From: Anaerococcus degeneri
Lineage (GTDB): Bacteria; Bacillota; Clostridia; Tissierellales; Peptoniphilaceae
Direction: 5' to 3'
Assembly (NCBI RefSeq): GCF_017874475.1
Contig: NZ_JAGGLO010000012.1
Location: forward strand, 1 to 45,281
DNA length: 45,281 nucleotides
Shown here: positions 9,512 through 18,140 of the stretch, one piece after another
Layout of the letters: each line of letters begins with the position of its first letter
Numbering within the stretch: position 1 is the first letter of the stretch
Program-made: the position numbers and the translations under genes
The notes under the pieces: generated by a model
Seen by the model: the letters and a program-made list of their open reading frames with translations, nothing else
Told to the model about the DNA's origin: nothing
Database searches by the model: none

Positions 9512-10295
9512 CTTCTTCCCTCCTTTCAGCAAGTTCATTCCTTAGGCGAATCCTAAGTGAATCTTCATCAAAATACCTATTAATTACTCCATTTTCTGCG
9601 ATAGAAATATTACCAGTTTCCTCAGAAACAATGATAACAACCGCATCGGATTTTTCAGAAATACCTATAGCAGCCCTATGTCTTGTGCCAAGTTCCTTGG
9701 CAATGGTATTGGATGTTGAAAGTGGCAAATAACAAGCTGCCGCAGTAATAGTATTTTCCCTGATAATAACAGCCCCGTCATGGAGAGGTGTATTAGGTAT
9801 AAAAATATTGATCAAAAGTTCGCTTGAAATATCAGCATTAAGTATAGTTCCAGACTCGATAATATCAGAAAGACCAACCTGCCTTTCAAGAACAACAAGA
9901 GCCCCGATTTTTTGCCTAGAAAGAGAACTCATCGCAGAAACAAGCTCATTTATAGAATCCTCATCCTTTTTATTCTTATCACCAGAAAAAATTGACCTAC
10001 CCCTACCAAGCCTTTCAAGCCCTGTCCTAAGCTCAGGCTGAAAAACAACGATAATAAAAACAAGGGAAACAGTCAAAAACTGGTTCATAACCCAAGAAAC
10101 AGTATTCAAATTCATAATATCTGCAATAGAAGCAAAGATAAGAACAGAAATAAGCCCCTTCAAAACCTGCTCCGCCCTAGTGTTTTTAAGAATAGAAAAA
10201 AGCTTATAAACAACAAAGGCAATCATCGCAATATCAACAATATCCGTAACCCTAATAAGCATAAGGCTAGTAATAAAATTATCCAAAAAATTCAT
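9504..10295 (-). CDS. cdaA: Diadenylate cyclase CdaA (DacA), makes c-di-AMP
   Basis: A 263-residue membrane enzyme that condenses two ATP into cyclic di-AMP, which controls potassium and osmolyte transport and wall homeostasis. It has three N-terminal membrane helices (about 12-30, 43-60, 72-86) and a DAC domain with the DGA (173-175) and RHR (205-207) motifs of the active site. The longer in-frame start at 10310 is a TTG lying in the ribosome site itself; GAAGGGAC is well placed for the ATG at 10295, so I use that. First gene of cdaA-ybbR-cca. Confidence 0.95.
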   Translation of the reverse strand: MNFLDNFITSLMLIRVTDIVDIAMIAFVVYKLFSILKNTRAEQVLKGLISVLIFASIADIMNLNTVSWVMNQFLTVSLVFIIVVFQPELRTGLERLGRGRSIFSGDKNKKDEDSINELVSAMSSLSRQKIGALVVLERQVGLSDIIESGTILNADISSELLINIFIPNTPLHDGAVIIRENTITAAACYLPLSTSNTIAKELGTRHRAAIGISEKSDAVVIIVSEETGNISIAENGVINRYFDEDSLRIRLRNELAERREEDE

Positions 10296-10377
10296 GATAA
10301 GTCCCTTCAATAGATTTATTTCTATATAATATAATACTGTTTTTTGTTAGGTTTTTCAGAAAAATTTCTTCCCCATT

Positions 10378-10407
10378 AAAAAAGAGTCTAATAATAATCA
10401 TAGACCC
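10378..10407 (-). terminator. Terminator after the GNAT gene
   Basis: On the minus strand GGGTCTA (10401-10407) pairs with TAGACTC (10384-10390) with one G-T pair, followed by six Ts (10378-10383). It lies about 70 bases after the stop of the gene at 10474-10941. Confidence 0.7.
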
Positions 10408-10473
10408 TTGATAAAGAATATCCGCTCATAATATGTGAGCATTTATGCCTTTGTAGGATTTTTTATTTAAAAG

Positions 10474-10941
10474 TCAACCCAAAAATTTAACATAAATCTG
10501 ACAAGGATTAGCTTCGTCCCAAAGCCTTGGGAAGACTTCTAGTTTTTTGTAGCCCATAGCTTGATAAAAGCTGTTGGTTGCGTCATATTCTTTGTAGTGG
10601 CCTGTTTCTACTGTTTTTACTTGAAGATAGCTATAGCCTATTTTTTTGGCTAGGTTTTCAAATCCATCATTTAATTTCTTGCCCAGACCTTGGCGGTGGT
10701 ATTTCTTTTTTATGCCCATTACAAATATCTCTCCACAATCAGGACTGGTTTCATTTAATACCATAAATCCAACTGAATCGCTTTCTAGCAAACAAGCTAA
10801 AAACGGCTTGTCTTGTGATTTTTTGATATAGTCTTCAGTGCTTTCTGGCAATCCAAACCATTCTGTGAGGTCTTCTAAGATTTCCCTTGCTATTTTTTCT
10901 TTTTCTTTTTTATCTGATATTTCTTTTATTATAAATTCCAT
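10474..10941 (-). CDS. GNAT-family N-acetyltransferase
   Basis: A 155-residue acetyl-CoA-dependent acetyltransferase of unknown substrate. The acetyl-CoA binding segment KKKYHRQGLGKKLNDGF (about 78-94) matches the family Q/RxxGxG/A pattern, preceded by the EIFVMGI strand. Late features FYQAMGYKKLEVFPR (about 129-143) fit the C-terminal part of the fold. The ATG has an AAAGGTG ribosome site. It lies 40 bases after the alpha/beta hydrolase gene and is probably cotranscribed with it, ending at the terminator at 10378-10407. The pairing does not reveal a substrate. Confidence 0.85.
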   Translation of the reverse strand: MEFIIKEISDKKEKEKIAREILEDLTEWFGLPESTEDYIKKSQDKPFLACLLESDSVGFMVLNETSPDCGEIFVMGIKKKYHRQGLGKKLNDGFENLAKKIGYSYLQVKTVETGHYKEYDATNSFYQAMGYKKLEVFPRLWDEANPCQIYVKFLG

Positions 10942-10981
10942 TTTTTCACCTTTTAGAAGATAATCCCCATTTGAATCTTTT

Positions 10982-11932
10982 TTAATCAGCCTTATCAGCA
11001 GAATATTTTTCTAAGAAGTCTTTTACTATTTTCTTATAGCCATCCCTATCATTATAAGGATAGGATGCGTGTTTGTAGCCATCAACTGTGATTAGTTCTT
11101 TTTTGTCATCGGCCTTTGCCGCATATAAGTCTTCTGCCATATATGGTGGGGTCACTTTGTCTATCTTAGAATGAGTAATTAACACTGGAATTTCAATATT
11201 TTTCATATATTCCCTTCCGTCCATGTCGGCAAAACTTATGCCAAGTTTGACTTTTGAATATAAATCGCCAGTTTTTATCATAAAATCAAGAGGAACACCT
11301 TGTTTTTTTGAAATATCTTTCATCACATTTTCTATCATGTCAAAGCCATTAGAAACTGGGCTTTCAAGTATTAGATAGTCAATATTTGTATCGTCTTTCC
11401 CTGTAGCAATTACACTTGTAAGTCCTCCATAAGATTCTCCCCAAAGAATTAACTTTCCATCTTGGTATTTTTCACGAATATAGTCGATAACTGCTCTTGT
11501 ATCTTCGGATTCTAAGAGTCCTGAAGTGTTAAAATCAGCCATGTTTTCTCCAGAATTTCTCTGATCATAGGCGATTGCGTCATAGCCTAATTCTAGGAAA
11601 GTGTTCATAATCGGTGCTACAGTTTCTTTTGTGCCACCCATTCCGTGAACTAAAACAGCTATATTCTTATTGCCAGGTTTTTTGGCAAAAATTGCAGGAA
11701 GCTTGTGGTCTAAATCTTGAGCTTCTATCTCAATTTTTTCTAGCTTGTAGTTTTTTACTAAATCATCATAATCTTCCTTAAATTCTTGAGAATTTTTTAT
11801 GGTTTCTTCTCTGCTTACCACATTTGTATAGCCATCAAAAACGGCCTTACCAATAAAGATTGAAATCCCAATTGCTCCTATAATTAATAAGATAAGTAGA
11901 CCTAAAAATATATTTCTTGCAACTTTTTTCAT
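10982..11932 (-). CDS. Membrane-anchored alpha/beta hydrolase
   Basis: A 316-residue serine hydrolase with one N-terminal membrane helix (about 9-30), so the catalytic domain is probably outside the membrane. Oxyanion segment HGMGG (96-100), nucleophile Ser167 in GESYGG, acid Asp258 in HSKIDKVTP and base His288 in GYKHASYP complete an intact triad. It resembles the family of B. subtilis YqkD-like extracellular hydrolases; the substrate is unknown. The ATG has a CCGGAGG ribosome site and the gene has its own extended -10 promoter (11982-11990). Confidence 0.88.
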   Translation of the reverse strand: MKKVARNIFLGLLILLIIGAIGISIFIGKAVFDGYTNVVSREETIKNSQEFKEDYDDLVKNYKLEKIEIEAQDLDHKLPAIFAKKPGNKNIAVLVHGMGGTKETVAPIMNTFLELGYDAIAYDQRNSGENMADFNTSGLLESEDTRAVIDYIREKYQDGKLILWGESYGGLTSVIATGKDDTNIDYLILESPVSNGFDMIENVMKDISKKQGVPLDFMIKTGDLYSKVKLGISFADMDGREYMKNIEIPVLITHSKIDKVTPPYMAEDLYAAKADDKKELITVDGYKHASYPYNDRDGYKKIVKDFLEKYSADKAD

Positions 11933-11981
11933 AAAAACCTCCGGCAGATTATTTTGACTTCCTTTTGCTATTCTACCCCTT

Positions 11982-11990
11982 ATTATAGCA
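11982..11990 (-). promoter_or_regulatory. Extended -10 promoter of the hydrolase gene
   Basis: The minus strand reads TGCTATAAT, a perfect extended -10 element, about 50 bases before the ATG at 11932. A TTGACA hexamer nearby (11997-12002) is only 9 bases away and so is not a proper -35. Confidence 0.6.
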
Positions 11991-12025
11991 CCTATTTGTC
12001 AAATCTATGTAAATTCAAGACAAAT

Positions 12026-12049
12026 AAAGAACCCCCGAAGGGATTCTTT
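12026..12049 (-). terminator. UUCG-tetraloop terminator after the ZIP gene
   Basis: A 10-bp stem, AAAGAATCCC with GGGGTTCTTT on the minus strand, is closed by a TTCG tetraloop, an exceptionally stable arrangement. It begins 12 bases after the stop of the ZIP transporter gene. The T-run is partly inside the stem. Confidence 0.75.
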
Positions 12050-12061
12050 GAGAATATATTT

Positions 12062-12856
12062 TTAGCCTAGCATCACATCTAAAATCATCATTACCACAAA
12101 ACCTACAGAAAACCCTATGGTTCCTATATTTGTGTGGCTTTCGCCTTCGCCTGTGGCTTCTGGTACTAATTCTTCTACTACCACATACATCATGGCTCCT
12201 GCCGCAAAGGCTAGGAGGTATGGGAGGATTGGTACCATTATTGATGATAATAAGATTGTGACAATTGCTGCTATTGGCTCTACTATGCCTGAGAATACTC
12301 CCATGCCGAAGGCCTTGTGTTTGCTCACTCCGACTGCCTTAAGTGGCATGGAGATGATTGCACCTTCTGGGAAATTTTGGATGGCTATTCCTATTGATAA
12401 GACCATGGCTGCTGCCATTGTAAGATCGCCCTTGCCGTAGAGGACTCCTGCGAAGGACACGCCTACTGCCATGCCTTCTGGGATGTTATGTATAATTACT
12501 GCAAGGACCATCATGGTTGTTTTTCTTAGGCTTTCTGCCTTAATTCCTTCTGGATGTTCAGAATCTATATGCTGGTGGGGTATGACTGAGTCTAGGAAGA
12601 GCAAAAAGGCAATTCCTACTAGAAATCCCACTACTGCTGGAATCCATGCCATGCGAGCCAGTTTGTCTTCGACCATGTCCATAGCTGGCATAAGGAGGGA
12701 CCAGATGGATGCCGCCACCATGACCCCTGCTGCAAAGCCAGACAGGCCCTTTTGGACCTTGTCTTTCAGTTCATTTCTCATTATATAGACGCAGGCTGCG
12801 CCGAGTGTTGTTCCTATAAAGGGAATCATCACCCCGAGTAATATTTCTGAGTTCAT
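12062..12856 (-). CDS. ZIP-family divalent metal transporter
   Basis: A 264-residue polytopic membrane protein of the ZIP family (ZupT/GufA branch), importing zinc, iron or manganese. The two metal-binding helices are recognisable from HNIPEGMAVGVSF (about 123-135) and NFPEGAIISMPL (about 161-172), which carry the paired His/Asn-Pro-Glu signature. A histidine-containing loop PHQHIDSEH (about 92-100) lies before helix 4. The ATG has an AGGAAG ribosome site. It starts 8 bases after glgP ends and shares its terminator at 12026-12049, so the two are likely cotranscribed. Confidence 0.92.
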   Translation of the reverse strand: MNSEILLGVMIPFIGTTLGAACVYIMRNELKDKVQKGLSGFAAGVMVAASIWSLLMPAMDMVEDKLARMAWIPAVVGFLVGIAFLLFLDSVIPHQHIDSEHPEGIKAESLRKTTMMVLAVIIHNIPEGMAVGVSFAGVLYGKGDLTMAAAMVLSIGIAIQNFPEGAIISMPLKAVGVSKHKAFGMGVFSGIVEPIAAIVTILLSSIMVPILPYLLAFAAGAMMYVVVEELVPEATGEGESHTNIGTIGFSVGFVVMMILDVMLG

Positions 12857-12864
12857 TTTTCTTC

Positions 12865-15240
12865 CTAGTCTATTTTCCAGATGTCATCAGCGTAGTTTAC
12901 TATTGTCCTGTCTGATGAGAAAAATCCTGCATTTGCAATATTCTTCAAGCATTTTCTAGACCATTCTAGTTTGTTTCTGTATTCCTTGTTTAATTTCGCT
13001 TGGGTTTGTCTATAGGATTCAAAATCTTTTAGTAGGTAGTATTGGTCTGCCCTGTTGCCATTTTGTGGCTTGATTAGTTCGTTATAGATGTCTAAGAAGT
13101 AGTAGGTGTCGTTGTCTTTAAATTCTCCACTTACTAGGGAATCTACTACATCTTTGATGTTTTCATCCTTGCTATAGTATTCGAATGGGTTGTATGAATC
13201 TGCAATTTCTGCTAGTTCTTCAACTGTAGCCCCAAATCTATAGTTGTTTTCTTCTCCTGCTTCAGCAAAGATTTCTACGTTGGCTCCGTCGAGTGTTCCA
13301 AGTGTGATGGCACCGTTTAGCATGAATTTCATGTTTCCTGTACCAGATGCTTCCTTACCTGCTGTTGAGATTTGCTCAGAAACATCAGCTGCTGGGAAGA
13401 GTTTTTCTGCGTAGGTTACTCTGTAGTTTTCTACGAAGACAACTTTCATCTTTTTGTTTACATCTGGGTCGTTGTTTACTACTCTTGCTACTTCATTTGC
13501 AAGTTTAATTATACCCTTTGCTCTAAAGTATCCTGGAGCTGCCTTACCACCAAAGATAAAGGTTGTTGGTGTGAAATCTAGGTCAGGATTATTTTTGAGC
13601 TTGTGGTAGAGGTGGATGATATGAAGGATGTTTAAGTGTTGTCTCTTGTATTCGTGAATCCTCTTGATTTGAATATCGAAGATTGATTCTGGATTTATCT
13701 TAATTCCTTCGTTTTCTAGGATATATTTTGCAAGTTGGTTTTTCTTTTCTTGTTTGATATCCCAAAGTTCTTCTAGTACTTTTTCATCATCTAGGTATTT
13801 TTCTAGACCCTTTAGTTTTGCTAGGTCTGTCTTCCATGAATCATCGCCAAGTTTTTCTGTGATGAAGTTTGTTAATTCTCTATTTGAGTAAACAAGCCAT
13901 CTTCTTGGGGTGATACCATTTGTCTTGTTGTTGAATTTCTCTGGGTTAATCCTGTACCATTCTTTGAAAGTGTCGTCTTTTAGGATTTGTGAGTGGATTT
14001 CAGCAACACCGTTTACTGAGAAACCTACATAGATAGCAAGGTTTGCCATGTGAACAGTATTGTTGTCCAAAATCCTATAAGGTTTGATTTGCTCTTCGCT
14101 AAAGCCTCTTGCCTTTAGTTCTTCAACTAATTTTCCATCTATTTGTTCGATGATTTCTAGACATCTTGGGCTTACTTCTTGAACTAAGTCTTCTGACCAT
14201 CTTTCAAGAGCTTCTTGTAAAACTGTGTGGTTTGTAAAGGCAAATACCTTTGAAGCAATATTCACAGCATCCTCAAAGAAGATTCCATTTTCATCTACTA
14301 ATACTCTGATCAATTCAGGAATAGCTATGATTGGGTGGGTGTCGTTAAGTTGGATAACGTGGTATTTTGCAAATTCTTCAAACTTAAGGTCTGTTGGGAA
14401 GTCTCTTTTGTATGTTTCTACCATATCTTGGATAGAAGCTGAACAGAAGAAATATTGTTGCTTAAGTCTTAATAGCTTACCTGCCCTTTGCATATCGTTT
14501 GGATATAAAACTCTGGTGATGTCCTCTGCCCTATTTTTCTCAGCAACTGCTTGGTCGTATTCAAAGTTGTTGAATTTTGCAAAGTCAAATTCTTCGAATG
14601 GTTCTGATTGCCATAGTCTAAGGGTGTTCACAACTCCATTTTCAAAACCAACTACTGGCATATCATATGGAACAGCCTTTACTTGTTGGTCTCTGAACTT
14701 AACAATTTTAGCGTCAGAATCAACTCTAATTGACCATCCGTCACCATCTTTAATCCAGCTATCCCCGTGTTCAACTTGGAAGCCTTTTTCGATTTCTTGT
14801 TTGAAGATTCCTTCACGGTATCTTACACCATAACCAACTAGGTTTAAGCTTTGGCTGGCAGCTGAGTCCATGAAGCAAGCTGCAAGTCTTCCTAGACCAC
14901 CATTACCTAGGGCAGCGTCATCTTCGTAGTTTTCTATAGCTTCGAAATCGATTCCGATTTCGCAAAGTAAATCTTTCACTTCTTCATAAATACCTAGGTT
15001 GATTAGATTGTTACCAAGTGATCTACCGATTAAGAATTCTGCTGAAAGATAGTAGGCCTTTCTTTCTTTCCTTGCCTTAGCCTTTGTTTCTCTCCAGTCT
15101 TTGTTTACAAGACCCATTACTGTCGCACATAAAGCATCGTACCTATCCTTATCTGAGGTATCCTCAAATCTCTTTAGGGTAATCCTTTGCAAGTTTTCCA
15201 TATACTGCTCGGCAAACTTGTCTTTTGCTAACTTATCCAT
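12865..15240 (-). CDS. glgP: Glycogen/starch phosphorylase
   Basis: A 791-residue GT35 phosphorylase that releases glucose-1-phosphate from alpha-1,4-glucans. Family landmarks are EFLIGRSLGNNL near residue 69, NGGLGRLAACFMDS near residue 113, and the pyridoxal-phosphate lysine Lys638 in GTGNMKF followed by GTLDGANVEI. Length is typical. It begins at an ATG with an AGGAGGAAC ribosome site, behind a promoter at 15424-15452 with a leader of about 180 bases. No other glycogen genes are present, so this looks like a stand-alone maltodextrin/glycogen phosphorylase, cotranscribed with the ZIP gene. Confidence 0.96.
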   Translation of the reverse strand: MDKLAKDKFAEQYMENLQRITLKRFEDTSDKDRYDALCATVMGLVNKDWRETKAKARKERKAYYLSAEFLIGRSLGNNLINLGIYEEVKDLLCEIGIDFEAIENYEDDAALGNGGLGRLAACFMDSAASQSLNLVGYGVRYREGIFKQEIEKGFQVEHGDSWIKDGDGWSIRVDSDAKIVKFRDQQVKAVPYDMPVVGFENGVVNTLRLWQSEPFEEFDFAKFNNFEYDQAVAEKNRAEDITRVLYPNDMQRAGKLLRLKQQYFFCSASIQDMVETYKRDFPTDLKFEEFAKYHVIQLNDTHPIIAIPELIRVLVDENGIFFEDAVNIASKVFAFTNHTVLQEALERWSEDLVQEVSPRCLEIIEQIDGKLVEELKARGFSEEQIKPYRILDNNTVHMANLAIYVGFSVNGVAEIHSQILKDDTFKEWYRINPEKFNNKTNGITPRRWLVYSNRELTNFITEKLGDDSWKTDLAKLKGLEKYLDDEKVLEELWDIKQEKKNQLAKYILENEGIKINPESIFDIQIKRIHEYKRQHLNILHIIHLYHKLKNNPDLDFTPTTFIFGGKAAPGYFRAKGIIKLANEVARVVNNDPDVNKKMKVVFVENYRVTYAEKLFPAADVSEQISTAGKEASGTGNMKFMLNGAITLGTLDGANVEIFAEAGEENNYRFGATVEELAEIADSYNPFEYYSKDENIKDVVDSLVSGEFKDNDTYYFLDIYNELIKPQNGNRADQYYLLKDFESYRQTQAKLNKEYRNKLEWSRKCLKNIANAGFFSSDRTIVNYADDIWKID

Positions 15241-15423
15241 TGTTCCTCCTATGAATATATATTTTTTATTTTTATCTTTCTTTGCTAGGTTTTCTTTCCT
15301 AAGAGCACGGCTATTTTACAGTGGCTAAACATTGCTAATAAATAAAATAAATTTTTGTAACCACACTAAATTAGTAAAAATCTTTACCAGACCTTGTTTT
15401 ATCAAGAATCCTGCTCATTACCT

Positions 15424-15452
15424 ACTATAGTTTTTTTTGTAAATTTTATCAA
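15424..15452 (-). promoter_or_regulatory. Promoter of glgP
   Basis: On the minus strand TTGATA (15447-15452), 17 bases, TATAGT (15424-15429). It lies 184 bases before the glgP ATG, giving a long leader. Confidence 0.6.
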
Positions 15453-15528
15453 GTTTAATTACTTTGTTGGTTTTTGACAAGTGGATATCTCTTGCAATTT
15501 CAAGCTTAAGGACCAATAAAAAAACAAA

Positions 15529-15556
15529 TAAAAAGAGCGAGATTTTTCTCCCGCCC
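15529..15556 (-). terminator. Terminator after the peptidase-like gene
   Basis: On the minus strand GGGC-GAGA pairs with TCTC-GCTC across an AAAA loop with a 2-base bulge, followed by TTTTTATT. It begins 6 bases after the stop of the gene at 15562-16158. Confidence 0.65.
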
Positions 15557-15561
15557 TTAGA

Positions 15562-16158
15562 TTATTTTGTAAAATAAATTAAGCCTGTGTAGGTCCTAGC
15601 CTGTTTGTAAAAATCTTCTAGGTAAAAAGTGTGACGTCTACCCCAAGAAGAAACCACAACTTCATGCCTGCCGTCCTTTTCATTTAACTCTGTGATGCAA
15701 AGTCCGTGGTGGCTTGTGATGTCAATGTCCCTTGATAGCCAATTTATGAGGATGACTGGCGTATCCTTAGCAAGGCCCTCATTTATAAAAGAAATCATTT
15801 GGCCAAGGCTTAGTCTTTTTATTAGATTTCCCTCAAGGATCCTGTAGGATAAATTAAGTCCCAAGGCGTGGTTGATGATGTCAATCCTTCTTAGAAGAGA
15901 TTTTGCTGTTGGCACTCCGTTGGCTTTTGGTCTTATCCTTTTGTAAAATTCGTACTGGGTTTTGTTGTATGTTTCAAAATCAACTGGCCCATATTTGTAC
16001 AAATAGAAAAAAGAGTTTGTGAAGGCTGTCACAACGCAAGACCTATCCCTAAAAAATTTGGAAAGCCCTTGGTATTTGAGCCATTCTTGGTGGCCACCGT
16101 AAAATTTTTCATTATCCCTCATAACTGGGACAAAGTCCCTACTCTTCGTAAGCTTCAT
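15562..16158 (-). CDS. Papain-like (C39-type) cysteine peptidase-fold protein, putative
   Basis: A 198-residue protein. FYGGHQEWL (19-27) followed by FFRDRSC (35-41) recalls clostridial proteins in which a conserved YGGxQ-W segment precedes a catalytic cysteine; here that is Cys41. A His pair (150-151, in TSHHGLCITEL) and a strand VVVSSWG (167-173) sit where the catalytic His and its partner would be. No signal peptide or membrane segment is visible, so it is probably cytoplasmic. Peptidase activity is an inference from fold-like spacing only. The ATG at 16158 lies inside the last codons of the AI-2E permease gene (20-bp overlap). An alternative ATG at 16122 is possible. Confidence 0.6.
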   Translation of the reverse strand: MKLTKSRDFVPVMRDNEKFYGGHQEWLKYQGLSKFFRDRSCVVTAFTNSFFYLYKYGPVDFETYNKTQYEFYKRIRPKANGVPTAKSLLRRIDIINHALGLNLSYRILEGNLIKRLSLGQMISFINEGLAKDTPVILINWLSRDIDITSHHGLCITELNEKDGRHEVVVSSWGRRHTFYLEDFYKQARTYTGLIYFTK

Positions 16159-17356
16159 CGTTAGTATCTATGTCCTCTATTTTATAAATCTTATCGCCCT
16201 TGGCAAGGAGTTTTTCTTCGTCAAAGCCTTTTTCTTCTAGCATGTGGTGAATTTTCTCGTGGCTTAGGGTGTAGATTACTGACACAACTGGGATTGATAC
16301 CAGCATGCCCCATACTCCAAAGAGTGACCCACCGATTGTAACTGATGCCATAACCCAAACAGCAGGAAGACCAATCTTATTACCAGCTATGGCTGGATAG
16401 ATGGCGTTTTCTTGGATTTGTTGGATAACCAAGTTGTATATCAAAAATACAAGGGCCTTAAATGGCGATTCTATAAAAATCAAAATGGTTGAAAAGGCTG
16501 TTCCAAAAATCGGACCAAAGATTGGGATCAAGTCGGAAAGACCAACTAGGACTGAAATCATGGCCGCATTTGGTAATCTCATCACTGTCATACCCACAAA
16601 GGTCAAAATCGATAGGCAAATAACAGCTATAAGCCTTGAAAATAGGTAATCTTTGAAGGTGTTGTAGGATAGTGAGAAGACCTTGTTGATATAGTCTGCC
16701 CTCTCTTCGCTCATTATTGCATACAAAATCCTAATGCCATTTATCTTTAGCATACGTTTGTAAATTAGGATAAAAATCGAAAATACAAACATAGTAAAGA
16801 CACCGATAACACCGCTTGAAACTGAGCTTACAAGGTTTGTTGCCTTTGAGAAAATATCCCCGTCCTTGCCTTGAAGGAAGGAATAAACAGCATTTCTCAC
16901 ATTATACCAACCCACACCATAAAAATTATTCTTAAATTTATTAGCAAAAGGCTCTGTGATCGGATATTTTTTTAGGAGTTTATAAATTTCTTCAACAAAA
17001 TCTGGCCACCTTATAGAAAAGGTGTAGACAATCTTAATAATTGATGGCACAAGGATGTTTACTAAAATCACCAAGGAGGTTATCACAATTATCCAAGATA
17101 AGAGAAGGGCGCAAGTTGAAATAAGCTTCTTGTGCTTGCCGGTCTTATCTAATTTGCCAAAGTGTCTTTCAAAAAAATTCATCGGGATACTTATTATAAA
17201 AGCAAGGGCTCCACCTAGGATAAAGGGTTGGATTACTGAGTAAAATTTGCCAAAGGCACCTGCCACATTTCCTATATAGTAAAAGCCAAAATATAATAAG
17301 ATTCCTATAACTACAACTTTTAATAAGTTTCTTGATTTTAAATCTAATTCTTTCAT
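16139..17356 (-). CDS. AI-2E family transporter (permease), copy 1
   Basis: A polytopic membrane protein of about 405 residues in the AI-2E exporter-like family (YdiK, PerM and TqsA relatives). Transport substrate is not predictable. Helices come in the typical order: two N-terminal, one near residue 80, then four to five in the second half, with the conserved LSDLIPIFGPIFG and AIAGNKIGLPAVWV segments. The in-frame region extends upstream to 17497, but the ATG at 17356 has an AGAGGAAAA ribosome site and matches the family start (MKELDLKSRN). Divergent from thiN; a paralogue lies at 18139-19365. Confidence 0.88.
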   Translation of the reverse strand: MKELDLKSRNLLKVVVIGILLYFGFYYIGNVAGAFGKFYSVIQPFILGGALAFIISIPMNFFERHFGKLDKTGKHKKLISTCALLLSWIIVITSLVILVNILVPSIIKIVYTFSIRWPDFVEEIYKLLKKYPITEPFANKFKNNFYGVGWYNVRNAVYSFLQGKDGDIFSKATNLVSSVSSGVIGVFTMFVFSIFILIYKRMLKINGIRILYAIMSEERADYINKVFSLSYNTFKDYLFSRLIAVICLSILTFVGMTVMRLPNAAMISVLVGLSDLIPIFGPIFGTAFSTILIFIESPFKALVFLIYNLVIQQIQENAIYPAIAGNKIGLPAVWVMASVTIGGSLFGVWGMLVSIPVVSVIYTLSHEKIHHMLEEKGFDEEKLLAKGDKIYKIEDIDTNDEAYEE

Positions 17357-17397
17357 ATTTTCCTCTTTTTCTTTTTCTAGTCCTATCTTACCTTTTT

Positions 17398-17427
17398 TTG
17401 AGAATTTGGCTTCTATAATGTTATAAT
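17398..17427 (+). promoter_or_regulatory. Promoter of thiN
   Basis: TTGAGA (17398-17403), 18 bases, TATAAT (17422-17427), leaving a very short leader before the AAGGAGGAG ribosome site of thiN. A second TATAAT at 17414-17419 lacks a spaced -35. Confidence 0.6.
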
Positions 17428-17443
17428 AAGATAAGGAGGAGCC

Positions 17444-18058
17444 ATGAAAAAATGTTTTATAATTGGCGGTGGGAACTTTGACGGATTTTTTGATCAAGTC
17501 ACCGACGCCGACCTAGTTATCGCAGCTGATAAGGGCTATAAATACGCCAAGGAGGCTGGGATTTTGCCAGACTATATAATTGGCGATTTTGACTCAGCAA
17601 ATAAACCCGATTTTAAAAACCTAATCGCCCTAAACCCTATCAAGGACTTTACGGACACAGTCGCAGCCATTGATTTTGCTATAGAAAAAGGCTATAAGGA
17701 AATAATAATCTACGCAGGTCTTGGTGGCAGGGAAAGCCACACCATTTCAAATATCAAATCTATGTTTTATTACAAAAAGAAAGGCATAGATATTAGGCTT
17801 AAGGCATATGGCAAGGAAATTTTTATTATCGACAAAGATTTTTCCTATAAGTATGATGGGAAAGATTTTTATGTGTCAATTTTTTCCCTAACAGAAAGGT
17901 CAATCCTCGATATCAATGGACTTTTCTATGAATTAGAAAATTACGAGATGGCAAATGACGATGCCCTTGGGGTTTCCAATGAGACTAAGGGTTGTGATTT
18001 TGAAATAAAAGTCAAAGAAGGAAGTCTCCTTGTAATTTTTGAAGATTTTGACAATTAA
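17444..18058 (+). CDS. thiN: Thiamine diphosphokinase
   Basis: A 204-residue enzyme of the ThiN family, converting thiamine to thiamine diphosphate with ATP. Landmarks are the N-terminal AADKGYKYA (27-35), GILPDYIIGDFDS (38-50) with the Asp residues that bind metal and nucleotide, and GGRESHTISNI (97-107). The C-terminal beta domain binds thiamine. Start ATG with AAGGAGGAG. It is the only plus-strand gene between 1 and 26 kb and has no other thiamine genes near it, fitting a salvage role. Usual Firmicute neighbours (rpe, rsgA) are absent. Confidence 0.9.
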   Translation: MKKCFIIGGGNFDGFFDQVTDADLVIAADKGYKYAKEAGILPDYIIGDFDSANKPDFKNLIALNPIKDFTDTVAAIDFAIEKGYKEIIIYAGLGGRESHTISNIKSMFYYKKKGIDIRLKAYGKEIFIIDKDFSYKYDGKDFYVSIFSLTERSILDINGLFYELENYEMANDDALGVSNETKGCDFEIKVKEGSLLVIFEDFDN

Positions 18059-18096
18059 AAAAAACTTCTCGTTTTCGAATATTTCCAAATTAAAAA

Positions 18097-18140
18097 CCTT
18101 CTTATTTCCATCATTATATGAAAGTAAGAAGGATTTTTTT
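18097..18140 (+). terminator. Bidirectional terminator between thiN and the second AI-2E gene
   Basis: CCTTCTTA plus TTTC pairs with GAAA plus TAAGAAGG (12 bp, one bulged G), followed by seven Ts on the plus strand. On the minus strand it is followed by TTTTTAATTT. It serves the convergent genes on both sides; the last Ts overlap the minus-strand gene's stop codon. Confidence 0.8.

Larger units (their letters stand above)
15241..15561. other. 321-bp spacer before glgP: promoter, leader and a terminator
   Basis: This gap has no convincing open frame. It holds the glgP promoter at 15424-15452, about 180 bases of AT-rich leader with no clear riboswitch, and the terminator of the next gene (15529-15556). 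A weak AGTGTGG/CCACT pairing is possible in the leader around 15315-15370. Confidence 0.6.

Noticed and set aside
11997-12002. TTGACA as -35 box of the hydrolase promoter
   Set aside because: Only 9 bases separate it from the TATAAT, too close for a normal promoter; the extended -10 explains the site better.
14225-14833. 202-codon plus-strand open frame
   Set aside because: Antisense shadow of glycogen phosphorylase, with no ribosome site or recognisable domain.
15241-15423. Riboswitch in the glgP leader
   Set aside because: The leader is long, but I found no conserved core of any riboswitch class and only weak pairing.
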